Source of the DNA: Clostridia bacterium
Lineage (GTDB): Bacteria > Bacillota > Clostridia > Christensenellales > Aristaeellaceae
DNA: 13,229 bases
Assembly (NCBI GenBank): GCA_016295665.1
Contig: JAEDKS010000054.1
Span: 1 to 13,229, forward strand
Direction of reading: 5' to 3'
Shown here: positions 1 to 8,600 of the stretch, in pieces
Position numbering within the stretch: the first letter of the stretch is position 1
Layout of the letters: each line of letters begins with the position of its first letter
Notes under the pieces: model-generated
Databases searched by the model: none
Told to the model about the DNA's origin: nothing
What the model saw: the letters and a program-made list of their open reading frames with translations, nothing else
Position numbers and translations under genes: made by a program

Positions 1-600
1 GATGAGCGTGCCCATGCCGGGCCGCAGAATGAAGGACACCAGAATCAGGATGATGGTCGAGGGGATGTTGTCCAGCACGTTGTAGATTTCCGTGAACAGG
101 AAGTCCAGCTTGCGCACATAGCCCCACAGCACACCCATCAGAATGCCCACCAGCGCCTCGATGCAGGCCACCACCACGCCGATGAACAGGCTGTTCCGGG
201 TGCCGGCCCACAGCAGGGCCCAGATGTCGTAGCCGTTGGCATCGGTGCCCATCCAGTGGATGCTGTCCGGCGCGGAGTCCTTCAGGGGCTTGGGGCGTCC
301 GGAGGCACTAATGGTGGTGCTCGCCACGTTGGGGTCGAACTGACCGGGCAGGTAGGGCTGGATGAAGGTGAAGGCCACCACGAGCACCAGCAGCACCAGC
401 AGAATCATGGCTGCCTTGTTCCGGCGGAAGGCGCGGAGGGTGGAGCGCCAATAGCTGTAGTTGGCGGAGCCGGTGCGCTCGACCTCCTCCTCGTCAAACG
501 CGGCGAAGGCGAACAGCTCCTCCTGGCTCAGCTCCTGCTTGAGGGCCTGGGAGCAGCGCTGCTCGGCGGCGTCGATTTTGGGATGCTTGAGCAGGGCCAT
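1..600 (-). CDS. Peptide ABC transporter permease, OppC/DppC type (partial, 3' end beyond window)
   Basis: This encodes the first 200 residues of a membrane-spanning subunit of an oligopeptide/dipeptide importer. The cytoplasmic N-tail (about residues 1-63) is acidic and followed by one hydrophobic segment (about 65-82, rich in L and V), as in the OppC N-terminal domain. The sequence IHWMGTDANGYDIW (about 115-128) matches the conserved GTDxxGRD-like entry of this family, and further membrane segments begin near residue 140. The reading frame is open to base 1, so the EAA loop and C-terminus are missing. The start ATG overlaps the upstream permease stop by one base (TGATG), which indicates translational coupling and fixes the start. 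Family placement is firm. Substrate specificity (di- or oligopeptide, or another solute such as nickel or glycosides) cannot be read from the permease alone. Confidence 0.9.
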   Translation of the reverse strand, partial: MALLKHPKIDAAEQRCSQALKQELSQEELFAFAAFDEEEVERTGSANYSYWRSTLRAFRRNKAAMILLVLLVLVVAFTFIQPYLPGQFDPNVASTTISASGRPKPLKDSAPDSIHWMGTDANGYDIWALLWAGTRNSLFIGVVVACIEALVGILMGVLWGYVRKLDFLFTEIYNVLDNIPSTIILILVSFILRPGMGTLI

Positions 601-1556
601 CAGCGGTCACCACCTTTCTTGACGAGGCTGATTCTGGGATCGAGCAGCACCATCATCAGGTCGCCCAGCAGCAGGCCGATGATGCCCACGCAGGCGAACA
701 GCAGCACGATGGCCTGCACCATGGTGTTGTCCTGGTTCTTGACCACGTCCACCAGCAGGCCGCCCATGCCGGGAATGCCGAACAGCGATTCCACATAGAT
801 GGAGCCGATGACCGTGTTCAGGAAGGAGGTCGGGATGTACTGGGCCATGGGCACGAAGGCGTTGCGGAACACGTGGCGGAACATGATGCGGTTCTCGCTG
901 GCGCCCTTGATGCGGGCGAGCATCACGTAGTCCTTCTTGCTCTCGTCCACCATGTACCGCCGCAGCCACATGGCATAGTAGGCGATGTTGCCCAGGGACA
1001 TGGAGAGCACCGGAAGAATCCAGTACAGGGGATTCGCCAGGTCGTTGGCGTCGAAGATGGTCATCTTGATGCCCAGCAGCTGCGTGCCGTAGAACTGGAT
1101 GAACAGGTAGTACACGGCGGCGGGAACGGCCTCGATGAGCACGATGAAGGCAGTGCCCAGGTGGTCAAAGAACCGGCCCTTGTACTTCGCCATCAGGGTG
1201 CCCATGGGCAGGCCGAAGATCAGGGACACGATCAGCGACAGGGAGCCCAGCTTGATGGATACCGGCACCTTGGGTGCGAGAATCTGCATCACGGGCACGC
1301 CGCTGCGGTAGATGTAGCTGGTGCCCAGATCGCCCCGGAGCACCAGTCCCTTGAAGAAGTTGAACAGCTGCACGAGGATGGGCTGATCCAGCCCCAGGGC
1401 GGTCAGACCGTTCTGAATCTGCTCCGGGGTCATCTTGTCGTAGTTGGGGAAATAGCCGTCCACGGGCATCTGACGCACCAGAATAAAGACGATGGTCAGG
1501 ATGATACAGAGCGTTACGAGGGAGCGGAGAAACCGCTTCGCAAGATATTTGATCAC
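600..1556 (-). CDS. Peptide ABC transporter permease, OppB/DppB type
   Basis: The 318-residue inner-membrane permease pairs with the OppC-type subunit to form the import channel. An N-terminal membrane segment (about residues 9-28) is followed by an extracytoplasmic stretch and a block of further hydrophobic segments. The cytoplasmic EAA loop is clear (DYVMLARIKGASENRIMFRH, followed by VFRNAFVP), and the C-terminus ends LLDPRISL, a standard OppB ending. The start is taken as GTG at 1556: an AGGAGG sits about seven bases before it, the protein then begins IKYLAKRFLRSL as OppB proteins do, and the length is normal. A longer frame open to 1667 would add 37 residues without membrane character and would run through the intercistronic leader. 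It overlaps the next permease by one base. It lies 179 bases downstream of the binding-protein gene, with a stem-loop between them. Confidence 0.92.
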   Translation of the reverse strand: MIKYLAKRFLRSLVTLCIILTIVFILVRQMPVDGYFPNYDKMTPEQIQNGLTALGLDQPILVQLFNFFKGLVLRGDLGTSYIYRSGVPVMQILAPKVPVSIKLGSLSLIVSLIFGLPMGTLMAKYKGRFFDHLGTAFIVLIEAVPAAVYYLFIQFYGTQLLGIKMTIFDANDLANPLYWILPVLSMSLGNIAYYAMWLRRYMVDESKKDYVMLARIKGASENRIMFRHVFRNAFVPMAQYIPTSFLNTVIGSIYVESLFGIPGMGGLLVDVVKNQDNTMVQAIVLLFACVGIIGLLLGDLMMVLLDPRISLVKKGGDR

Positions 1557-1671
1557 GCAGGGGCCTCCTTCAGCACAAATGGATGGGGTCGCACGGCGGA
1601 CAGGTTGCAGCGGGCAGGGGAGAGGAGCCGTTTCGGTCCGCTGAAAGCTGCCTGCCATGATAAACACACAA

Positions 1672-1706
1672 GGAGGGAAACCCCGCAGGAACGCGGGGCT
1701 CCCTCC
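1672..1706 (-). terminator. Intercistronic GC-rich stem-loop between binding-protein and permease genes
   Basis: Arms 1672-1678 and 1700-1706 (GGAGGGA/TCCCTCC) and 1681-1686 with 1693-1698 (CCCCGC/GCGGGG) give 13 pairs with a small internal bulge and a six-base loop. In the direction of transcription the hairpin begins about 30 bases after the binding-protein stop. It is followed by a moderately T-rich tail (TTGTGTGTTTATC) rather than a clean T run. That suggests a leaky terminator or an RNA-stabilising 3' structure, either of which would keep binding-protein transcripts in excess over permease transcripts. The structure is directly visible. The role is inferred. Confidence 0.7.
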
Positions 1707-1735
1707 TCCCTGAGCGCAAGGGTACTGAGATTCCG

Positions 1736-3553
1736 TCAGTTGATGCCTTCCTGCCAGGCGGCGAAGGCGGCCTCATACTGCTCGGCGGTCACGAAATCAT
1801 CATACAGGGTCTGATACTTGAAGCGCAGGCTGCTGATGCCGAAGGGAGCGAACTCGCCCTCGAAGATGTTCAGCTTCGTCACCTGATAGGAGGCGGCGGA
1901 CAGGTTGTAGGGGATGACCAGGGCGTTGTCGATCAGGTAGCGCTCGGCAACGGCGAACAGCTCGTAGCGCTTGGACAGGTCAACGGTCTCGGCCTTGGCC
2001 TCCTCCACGGCGGCGTAGTACTTCTCCAGGATGGCCTTGGTCTCAGCGAAGTCGCTGTCCAGCATCAGATCCATGAAGTTGTAGTTGTTGCCCACGCGGA
2101 AGGGATCGGTCCAGGTCTCGGGATCGGCGTAGTCGGCGCCCCAGTTGCAGCGCATCATGGCGTAGTTGCCGCTGCGGCGGTTCGCCAGGAAGGACTCGCC
2201 GGTGCCGGGCAGCAGCTGCACGTCGATGTAGTCGGTGCCCAGCGCCTCCTCCAGCTGCTGCTCCAGCAGCTTGGCCTCAGCCTCCCAGTCGGTGTCGCTG
2301 GGCTTGTAGGTCAGGGGCACGATCACGGGGAACTTGCAGCCCGCGGCGGTCAGCTCCTCCACAGCGGCCTCCTTGTAGGCCAGGGCCTCGGTCAGGCTGG
2401 TGCCCGCCTCGTCCCAGATGAAGAAGTCATTCTCGACGCCCTCGAAGGGAGCGAGCGCGGTGAAGTCCACGCCGTCCACGGAGCAGAAGGTGGTGGGGGT
2501 GATGGTGTTCTGAACCAGGCTGTCGGGATCCTCGGGCTCCAGGGCATACATGGCCCACACGCGGTCGAAGGCCTTCATGATGGAGTGACGGAAGTTGCTG
2601 TTGTTCACGGCGATCAGCCAGTTCTCCGGCTCATAGGAGGCATCGAAGTGCGGGTCGAAGTTGAAGCAGTAGAAGTAGCTGAAGTCCGGCACCACGCGGT
2701 CGCGGGTCAGGATGTCGCCATGGGCGGCCTTCCAGTCCTCGAGGATGGTGTTGTCGATGTCGGCGTAGTCCACCTCGCCGCGCAGGGCCATCTCGGGGGA
2801 GACGGTGCCGGCCTCGGCGTTGTAGACGCGGTTGATGACGTCAATGTGGATGTTGGCGGCGTCCCAGTTGTTCACGTTCTTCACGTAGACGTGCTTGACC
2901 TGGGGCTCATACTCGGCCAGGATGAAGGCGCCGCAGTAGTACATCTTGGTGTTGTCGGTGGCGAAGTCCGCGCCCAGCTCCTCCAGCTGCGGGCCATAGG
3001 CGGGCAGGAAGCAGGTGTAGGTCAGGCAGGACTCAAAGTACGGCACCGCGCTCTCCAGGGTGTACTGCAGGGTGTAGTCGTCCACGGCCTTGACGCCCAC
3101 CTCGGCAAAGTCGGTGACCTCGCCGGCATAGTAGGCGTTGGCGTTCTTGATCTTGTCCAGGTTGCCCACCATGGCGGAGGCGTAGTCCGGCGTGAGAACA
3201 TACTTCATGGAGGCGACGAAGTCATTGGCGGTCACATCAGCCACGGGCTTGCTCTGGTAGTCATACCACTTCACGCCCTTGCGCAGGTGGAAGGTCCAGG
3301 TCAGACCATCCTCGCTGACCTCCCAGGTCTCCGCCAGGCCGGGGATGACCTTGCCGGTGGAATCGTACTCCACCAGGGAGTCCACCACGTTGGCACCCAC
3401 CGTCTGATCCCAGGTGGTGGAGGTGGTCAGATAGTTGAGGGTGGAAACCTCGCTGGAGTACAGCGCGGTGTACACCTTCTCGCCCTCACCCAGCGCGGGC
3501 ACGCAGGCCAGCACCATGGCGAGACACAGGACAAAGGCAAGCATCCTTTTCAT
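1736..3553 (-). CDS. Peptide-binding extracellular solute-binding protein (SBP_bac_5 / OppA family)
   Basis: The 605-residue exported protein captures peptides outside the membrane and delivers them to the OppB/OppC permeases. Residues 1-22 form a signal peptide (MKRML, a hydrophobic core, then ACVPALG). Cys17 sits in VLAC, a near-lipobox, so it may be a lipoprotein; signal peptidase I cleavage after ALG is the alternative. The mature part shows the family pattern: STLNYLTT at the N-terminus, ANVVDSLVEYDSTGKVIPGLAETWEVSEDGLTWTFHLRKGVKW with the conserved W-F-LR-GVKW core, then VTANDFVASMKY. The C-terminal half contains NWGADYADPETWTDPF, typical of peptide binders. The start at 3553 is set by AAGGAGG (3562-3568) and by the signal peptide; the frame stays open to 3670 but that stretch is leader and promoter. 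It is the first gene of the importer operon. Confidence 0.95.
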   Translation of the reverse strand: MKRMLAFVLCLAMVLACVPALGEGEKVYTALYSSEVSTLNYLTTSTTWDQTVGANVVDSLVEYDSTGKVIPGLAETWEVSEDGLTWTFHLRKGVKWYDYQSKPVADVTANDFVASMKYVLTPDYASAMVGNLDKIKNANAYYAGEVTDFAEVGVKAVDDYTLQYTLESAVPYFESCLTYTCFLPAYGPQLEELGADFATDNTKMYYCGAFILAEYEPQVKHVYVKNVNNWDAANIHIDVINRVYNAEAGTVSPEMALRGEVDYADIDNTILEDWKAAHGDILTRDRVVPDFSYFYCFNFDPHFDASYEPENWLIAVNNSNFRHSIMKAFDRVWAMYALEPEDPDSLVQNTITPTTFCSVDGVDFTALAPFEGVENDFFIWDEAGTSLTEALAYKEAAVEELTAAGCKFPVIVPLTYKPSDTDWEAEAKLLEQQLEEALGTDYIDVQLLPGTGESFLANRRSGNYAMMRCNWGADYADPETWTDPFRVGNNYNFMDLMLDSDFAETKAILEKYYAAVEEAKAETVDLSKRYELFAVAERYLIDNALVIPYNLSAASYQVTKLNIFEGEFAPFGISSLRFKYQTLYDDFVTAEQYEAAFAAWQEGIN

Positions 3554-3579
3554 GGTTATACCCTCCTTGTGATAGCTGA

Positions 3580-3625
3580 TGCCGGACAGGGCCGGCACAG
3601 GCCCCGGGCACGGCCCCTTCCCGGG
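3580..3625 (-). other. GC-rich structured leader of the binding-protein mRNA
   Basis: Between the predicted transcription start (about 3635) and the ribosome binding site lie two perfect inverted repeats. TGCCGG/CCGGCA (3580-3585 with 3592-3597) has a six-base loop. CCCGGG/CCCGGG (3603-3608 with 3620-3625) has an 11-base loop. The roughly 80-base leader could stabilise the mRNA of an abundant binding protein. I see no known riboswitch consensus and no leader peptide. Confidence 0.4.
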
Positions 3626-3641
3626 CCCGGACCATACTGGT

Positions 3642-3670
3642 AGCATACCGGGAACCGTCTGTTTTGTCAA
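3642..3670 (-). promoter_or_regulatory. Sigma-A-type promoter for the peptide importer operon
   Basis: On the minus strand TTGACA (3665-3670, perfect -35) is followed by exactly 17 bases and TATGCT (3642-3647, four of six matches to TATAAT). The predicted start is near 3635, giving a leader of about 80 bases before the ATG at 3553. The -35 box directly abuts the inverted repeat at 3671-3727. Confidence 0.75.
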
Positions 3671-3727
3671 GTCGGAGGATGTATTTTTTCTGCATATTTC
3701 GGCTTGAAAAAATGCAAACCCTTCGAC
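3671..3727. repeat. Long imperfect inverted repeat filling the gap between the C26 gene and the importer promoter
   Basis: Outer arms GTCGGAGG (3671-3678) and CCTTCGAC (3720-3727) pair at seven of eight positions. Inner arms GTATTTTTTC (3681-3690) and GAAAAAATGC (3706-3715) pair at nine of ten or better, with a 15-base loop. One end is three bases from the stop codon of the C26 gene and the other touches the -35 box of the next promoter. It may end C26 transcription, but no T run follows it on the minus strand. It may instead be a binding site just upstream of the importer promoter. Confidence 0.55.
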
Positions 3728-3729
3728 AA

Positions 3730-4446
3730 TTATTCACCGCAGGCGGACACAAACGCAAGAAAAATGGCTTTTGATGCGCAATCCTCCGTCCAGAGGCACT
3801 CCGGATGCCACTGGATGCCGAGGAAGAAGGGGTGCTCCGGCAGCCAGGCCGCCTCGATGACACCGTCCGGCGCCTCCGCGCAGGACACGAAGCCCTTCCC
3901 CAGGCGGCGAATGGCCTGATGATGCAGGGAGTTGACCAGCAGGCGCTCCTCGCCGGTGATGGAGCGCAGCGGAGAATCGGGCGTCAGCGTCACGGGGTGG
4001 GAGGGGTAGCGGCAGGGCTGCTGCTGGCGGTGCAGGAAGGGGGTGCCGCGGAAATCGGCGGTCAGATCCTGATAGATGTCGCCGCCCAGCGCCACGTTCA
4101 TGACCTGAAGGCCACGGCAGATGCCCAGCACGGGCTTGTGCCCGTCCTCCAGCAGCAGGCGGCAGAGCGTCAGCTCCATCTCGTCCCGCAGGGGGCTGAT
4201 GGCACCGCAGCCGGGGCGCTGCAGCTCACCGAACAGCAGGGGGTTCAGGTCGCCGCCGCCGGAGAACATGACCCCGTCCACCGCCGACAGCGCGGTGCGG
4301 AGCGCCTCCTCGTCCGAAGTGAGCGGCAGAAGCACGGGCACGGCGCCGCAGCCCAGCAGCACGTCCATCTTGCTCCGGGGCGTGGTCACGCGGCGCTCGT
4401 CGTCGCTGAGGCCGGGGGTGATACCGATGATGGGGCGATGCTTCAT
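3730..4446 (-). CDS. Gamma-glutamyl-gamma-aminobutyrate hydrolase family protein (peptidase C26, PuuD-like)
   Basis: The 238-residue cytoplasmic enzyme has the class I glutamine amidotransferase fold and probably hydrolyses gamma-glutamyl amide bonds. The nucleophile elbow is LGICRGLQ with Cys110, and IQWHPE supplies His214 and Glu216, completing the Cys-His-Glu triad. FSGGGDLNP (61-69), RDEMEL (87-92) and SLHHQ (173-177) are hallmarks of the PuuD/C26 group as opposed to amidotransferase domains of biosynthetic enzymes. The start at 4446 gives MKHRPIIGIT, the normal family N-terminus, preceded by a GAGGGA ribosome site; the frame stays open upstream but adds no family sequence. Length is typical (about 240-255). 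It reads toward the importer operon, with a 176-base gap to its first ATG, and is divergent from the S58 peptidase. The natural substrate is unknown. Polyamine catabolism, the E. coli PuuD role, has no supporting genes here. Confidence 0.9.
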   Translation of the reverse strand: MKHRPIIGITPGLSDDERRVTTPRSKMDVLLGCGAVPVLLPLTSDEEALRTALSAVDGVMFSGGGDLNPLLFGELQRPGCGAISPLRDEMELTLCRLLLEDGHKPVLGICRGLQVMNVALGGDIYQDLTADFRGTPFLHRQQQPCRYPSHPVTLTPDSPLRSITGEERLLVNSLHHQAIRRLGKGFVSCAEAPDGVIEAAWLPEHPFFLGIQWHPECLWTEDCASKAIFLAFVSACGE

Positions 4447-4476
4447 TCGTCCATCCCTCGCTTTCAGAAACAGTAT

Positions 4477-4505
4477 CTTATATAAAATTTGACGGGTATC
4501 GCGAA
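4477..4505 (-). promoter_or_regulatory. Possible promoter for the C26 hydrolase gene
   Basis: On the minus strand TATAAG (4477-4482, five of six to consensus) lies in an AT-rich patch, with TTCGCG (4500-4505) 17 bases upstream as a weak -35. It would give a leader of about 25 bases before the ATG at 4446. The AT-rich patch stands out from its GC-rich surroundings, but the -35 match is poor. Confidence 0.35.
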
Positions 4506-4518
4506 AATCCTGCATACG
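4489..4518 (+). promoter_or_regulatory. Possible promoter for the S58 peptidase gene
   Basis: TTGACG (4489-4494, five of six) is followed 18 bases later by CATACG (4513-4518), a poor -10. It overlaps the possible minus-strand promoter of the divergent C26 gene, so both genes could share control from this 142-base gap. The -10 is weak and the call is tentative. Confidence 0.25.
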
Positions 4519-4588
4519 GAAAAGGAAAATGCGCCATGCGGGTCGAATGTGTAGTTTATCCCTATGTTGAGGAAAGGAAGTCGTTCCG

Positions 4589-5578
4589 ATGAACCTGTCC
4601 ACAGGCCGCATGAAGCATGGCCCCCGTAACCTCATCACCGATGTCCCCGGCGTCCGGGTGGGTCATGCCACCGTGGATGAGGGCAGCTGCCACACGGGCG
4701 TGACCGTGGTGCTGCCGCCCTGCGAGAACCCCTTTCTGACGAAGCTGACGGCGGCGTCCTGCGTGTTCAACGGCTTCGGCAAGACCCTGGGGCTCGTGCA
4801 GGTGGACGAGCTGGGCACCCTGGAGACGCCCATCGCCATCACCAACACGCTGAACGTGGGCCGTGTCCACGATGCGATGGTGAGCTACATGATCGACCTG
4901 TGCCGGCGGGACGGCGTGCGGCTGACCAGCGTCAACCCCGTGGTCTGCGAGTGCAACGACAGCCAGATCAGCGATATCGCCCGCCGCCCGGTGGGCGAAA
5001 GGGAGGTGCGCGCCGCCATCGACGCCGCGTCGGCGGACTTCGCGCAGGGCGCGGTGGGCGCGGGGCGCGGCACCATCTGCTACGGCATGAAGGGCGGCAT
5101 CGGCTCCGCGTCAAGGCTGATGGAGCTGGACGGGGAGACCTTCACCGTGGGCGTGCTGGTGCAGAGCAACTACGGCGCGTCGGCGGACTTCCGCGCCGCC
5201 TGTCTGCCGGGCGAGCTGAGCGAGTGTGACCGGGGCAGCATTATCATCCTTGTCGCCACCGACCTGCCCCTGACCGCCCGGCAGCTGAAGCGGGTGCTGC
5301 GCCGGTGCAGCGTGGGCATGGCGCGGCTGGGCAGCTACATCGGGCACGGCAGCGGCGAGATTGCGGTGGGCTTCACCACCGCCCCCCGGCAGACGGAGGG
5401 GCACTTCACGACCCTGCGCTGCCTGAACGAGAGCGACATGAACCTGCCCTTCCGGGCGGTGGGCGAGGCGACGGAGGAGGCCATCCTGCAGTCCATGCTC
5501 CACGCGGAGGCGGACGTGACGCTCGAGGGCAAAATCGTGCCGAGCCTGCGGTCGTACCTGGACAGCCGCAGGGAATGA
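4589..5578 (+). CDS. S58 family self-processing aminopeptidase (DmpA/BapA-like, P1 peptidase)
   Basis: The 329-residue Ntn-type hydrolase cleaves itself before a serine to free the catalytic nucleophile; relatives release N-terminal D-amino acids, L-Ala/Gly or beta-amino acids from small peptides. ITDVPGVRVGHATV (16-29) is the family N-terminal signature. GAGRGT (157-162) and QSNYG (192-196) form the substrate pocket and oxyanion region. RGSIIILVATDLPL (215-228) holds the processing site Gly216-Ser217, and GHGSGE (252-257) gives Ser255 and Glu257, matching the Ser/Glu pair known in BapA. All key residues are present, so the enzyme should be active. No signal peptide is visible, so it is cytoplasmic. 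The start has an AAGGAAG site eight bases upstream. It is divergent from the C26 hydrolase and 78 bases ahead of the GH2 gene. Stereochemical preference cannot be predicted from sequence alone. Confidence 0.93.
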   Translation: MNLSTGRMKHGPRNLITDVPGVRVGHATVDEGSCHTGVTVVLPPCENPFLTKLTAASCVFNGFGKTLGLVQVDELGTLETPIAITNTLNVGRVHDAMVSYMIDLCRRDGVRLTSVNPVVCECNDSQISDIARRPVGEREVRAAIDAASADFAQGAVGAGRGTICYGMKGGIGSASRLMELDGETFTVGVLVQSNYGASADFRAACLPGELSECDRGSIIILVATDLPLTARQLKRVLRRCSVGMARLGSYIGHGSGEIAVGFTTAPRQTEGHFTTLRCLNESDMNLPFRAVGEATEEAILQSMLHAEADVTLEGKIVPSLRSYLDSRRE

Positions 5579-5600
5579 CGCGGCGGGCTGGCGGGCGAAC

Positions 5601-5628
5601 CTGACAGAGCTCCCTGAATGGATACAAC
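5601..5628 (+). promoter_or_regulatory. Possible promoter for the GH2 gene
   Basis: CTGACA (5601-5606, five of six) is followed by 16 bases and TACAAC (5623-5628, four of six). It would start transcription about 20 bases before the ribosome binding site. No terminator is visible between the S58 stop and this site, so read-through from the peptidase gene is equally possible. Confidence 0.35.
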
Positions 5629-5656
5629 CAATAGATCATGAAGCCGGAGGCATATG

Positions 5657-8600
5657 ATGCAGCGTTTACTGAATGATGAATGGTTCTTTGCCAAGCTCCC
5701 CCTGGGCAGCACGCTGAAGGAGGCACGGGAGGCGGCGTTTGTGCCGGTGGATCTGCCCCATGACTTTCTCATCGGCAACACGGACGATCTCTATGAGAGC
5801 TGCGACGGATGGTACCGCCGCACCCTGACGGTGCCGGAGGAGGCGCTCGGGCTGGTGTGGCTCCTGCGCTTTGACGGCGTGTACATGGACTGCGACGTGC
5901 TGGTGAACGATCAGGTGGTGTGCAGCCACGCCTATGGCTACACGGCCTTTGACGCGGTGCTGACCCCGGCGCTCCAGGCCGGGGAGAACTCGGTGCTGGT
6001 GCATATCCGCCACCAGAGCCCCAACAGCCGGTGGTACTCCGGCGCGGGCATCTTCCGCGATGTGACCCTGCACGTGCTGCCCCGGCGCCATATGCCGCTG
6101 GACGGCGTGTACGTCCACAGCGAGCGGCAGGGGGACGCATGGAAGCTCCATGTGTCCGTGGAGGTCGTCGGCGGTGCCGGACGGGCCCCCGAGGTTCAGC
6201 TCTTTGATGAGGCGGGGGACGTCCGCTTTGCGTCGGCGCAGCCCTCCGGTGCCTTTGCGGAGGACACGCCGGACTGCTGGTGCTGCACGCTGACGGTGGA
6301 CGGGAAGGACGCCCGGCTGTGGAGCCCGGACTGCCCCAGCCTGTACACCCTGCAGGTGAAGCTGGACGGGCAGACCATCACGCAGCGCGTCGGCCTGCGG
6401 GAGGTGACCTTCGACCCGGAGCGGGGGCTGTTCGTCAACGGCGCGCCCGTGAAGCTCCATGGCGTCTGCCTGCACCATGACCTGGGCGCCCTGGGCGCGG
6501 CGTTCCACGAGAAGGCGGCGCGGCGTCAGCTGCGGGCCATGCAGGAGATGGGGGCCAACGCGCTGCGCACCACCCACAACCCGCCGGCCCATCAGCTGCT
6601 CGACCTGTGCGACGAGATGGGCATTCTGGTGATCGACGAGTTCCTGGACATGTGGGAGGGCGCCAAAACGCCCTACGACTACGCCCGGTTCTTCCCGGCG
6701 CATGTGGCGGAGGACGCCGCCAGCTGGGTGCGGCGGGATCGCAACCATCCCTGCGTCATCCTGTGGTCCATCGGCAACGAGATTCTGGATACCCACGCCT
6801 CGCCCCGGGGCGCGGAGGTGACGGCGATGCTCAGGGGCTTCGTGGAGCAGCACGATCCCTGCGGCAACGCCCGGGCCACCATCGGCAGCAACTACATGCC
6901 CTGGCAGGGCGCTCAGAACTGCGCCGACATCCTGAAGCTGGCGGGCTACAACTACGGCGAAAAGTACTACGAGGAGCATCACGCGGCCCATCCCGACTGG
7001 GTGATCTACGGCAGCGAGACCGCCTCCAGCCTGTCCAGCCGGGGCATCTACCGATTCCCCATCGACACCAACATCCTCTCGGACGAGGATCTGCAGTGCT
7101 CCGCTCTGGGCAACTCCACCTCCTCCTGGGGCTGCCGCGACCTGCGGAAGATGATCGTTGACGACCTGAACACGCCCTACTCCATGGGTCAGTTCATCTG
7201 GTCGGGCATCGACTACATCGGTGAGCCCACCCCCTACCACACCCGCTCCTGCTACTTCGGGCACATGGACACCGCCGTGTTTCCCAAGGATGGCTACTAC
7301 CAGTTCAAGGCGGCCTGGAATCCGGCCCCCATGGCGCATATCGGCGTCCACTGGGACTGGAACCCGGGGGAGCTGATTGATGTGCCGGTGATGACCAACG
7401 GCGAGCGCTGCGAGCTGCTGCTCAACGGGCGCTCGCTGGGCGAAAAGCAGGTCAGGGCGCTGGTGTGGCAGGAGAGCCTGCCCATCTGGCGCGTGCCCTA
7501 TGAGCCCGGAGAGCTGCGGGCCATCGCCCGGGACGCGGCGGGGAAGGTGATCGCGGAGGATGTGCGGCATTCCTTCGGCAGCAGCGTGCGCCTGCATCTG
7601 GAGGCGGAGGACGCGGGGCTGCTGGCGGATGGGCACGACATGACCTTCGTGACCGTGACCGCGCTGGACGGCGAGGGGCGCTGCGTGGAGAACGCGGTGG
7701 ACTGCGTGCACGTGTCCGTCACGGGGGCGGGGCGCCTGCTGGGGGTGGACAACGGCGATTCCACCGACCGGGACGGCTACCGGACCACCGTGCGCCATTT
7801 GTTCAGCGGCAGGCTGCTGGTGATGGTGGGGGCGCTCGATGTGCCCGGCACGGTTCGGGTGGAGGTGACCTCGCCCGGGCTTGCGCCGGCGGTGCTGGAG
7901 CTGCCGGTGAAGGCCGCAACGCCGCTTGAGGGCATCAGCTGCCTGCAGCGCATTGAGGATGCCCCACTGCGGCAGGAAAGGTGGGTACGCCGCATCGACA
8001 TGCGGCCCCTGTCCACAACGCATCTGGACGCGGCGCACCGCAGCGTGACCTTTGCGATCACCACCCTGCCCGAGGATGCCGACCCGCAGGAGCTGACCTT
8101 CCGGGTGACCAACAGCGCGGGCATCGCCTCGCCCTGCGCGGAGGTGACCAGAAATGCGGACGGCACCGTGACCGTGACCGCGCTGGGGGACGGCGCCATC
8201 TACCTGCGGGGCACCTGCCGCAACGGGTATCCCCACACCCGGCTCATCAGCCAGCAGGAGATCTTCATCGAGGGCGTCGGACAGCCCTACCTGGATCCCT
8301 ACGCGTTCGTGGCGGGCGGTCTGTACGACCTGCACGAGGGTGAGATCAGCGCGGGCAACGAGCAGGGCATCAGCTTTGCCCGGGACGGCGAGAGCCTGGT
8401 GGGCTTCACGAACGTGGATTTCGGCCCCGTGGGCTCCGACGAGATCACCCTGCCCATCTTCGCGCTGAACGGGGAGCTGTACGAGATCACCGTCTGGCGC
8501 GGCGATCCGCGAAACGGCGGTGAGCAGGTGGCGGTGCTGCCCTATCAGAAGCCGAGCATCTGGAACACCTACCAGGCGGAGACGTACCGTCTGCCCGTGC

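Noticed and set aside
1557..1667. Longer N-terminus for the OppB-type permease
   Set aside because: The extra 37 residues are not permease-like and would start inside the leader just after the stem-loop, whereas GTG 1556 has an AGGAGG at correct spacing and the standard OppB N-terminus.
3503..3553. Firm lipoprotein assignment for the binding protein
   Set aside because: VLAC is only a near match to the lipobox and a signal peptidase I site (ALG) follows; left as an open alternative. The GH5 LLGC is similar and has an even clearer AASA site.
2585..3643. Open frame on the plus strand opposite the binding-protein gene
   Set aside because: Low-complexity V/G/H-rich product, antisense to a clear SBP_bac_5 gene; a shadow of high third-position GC.
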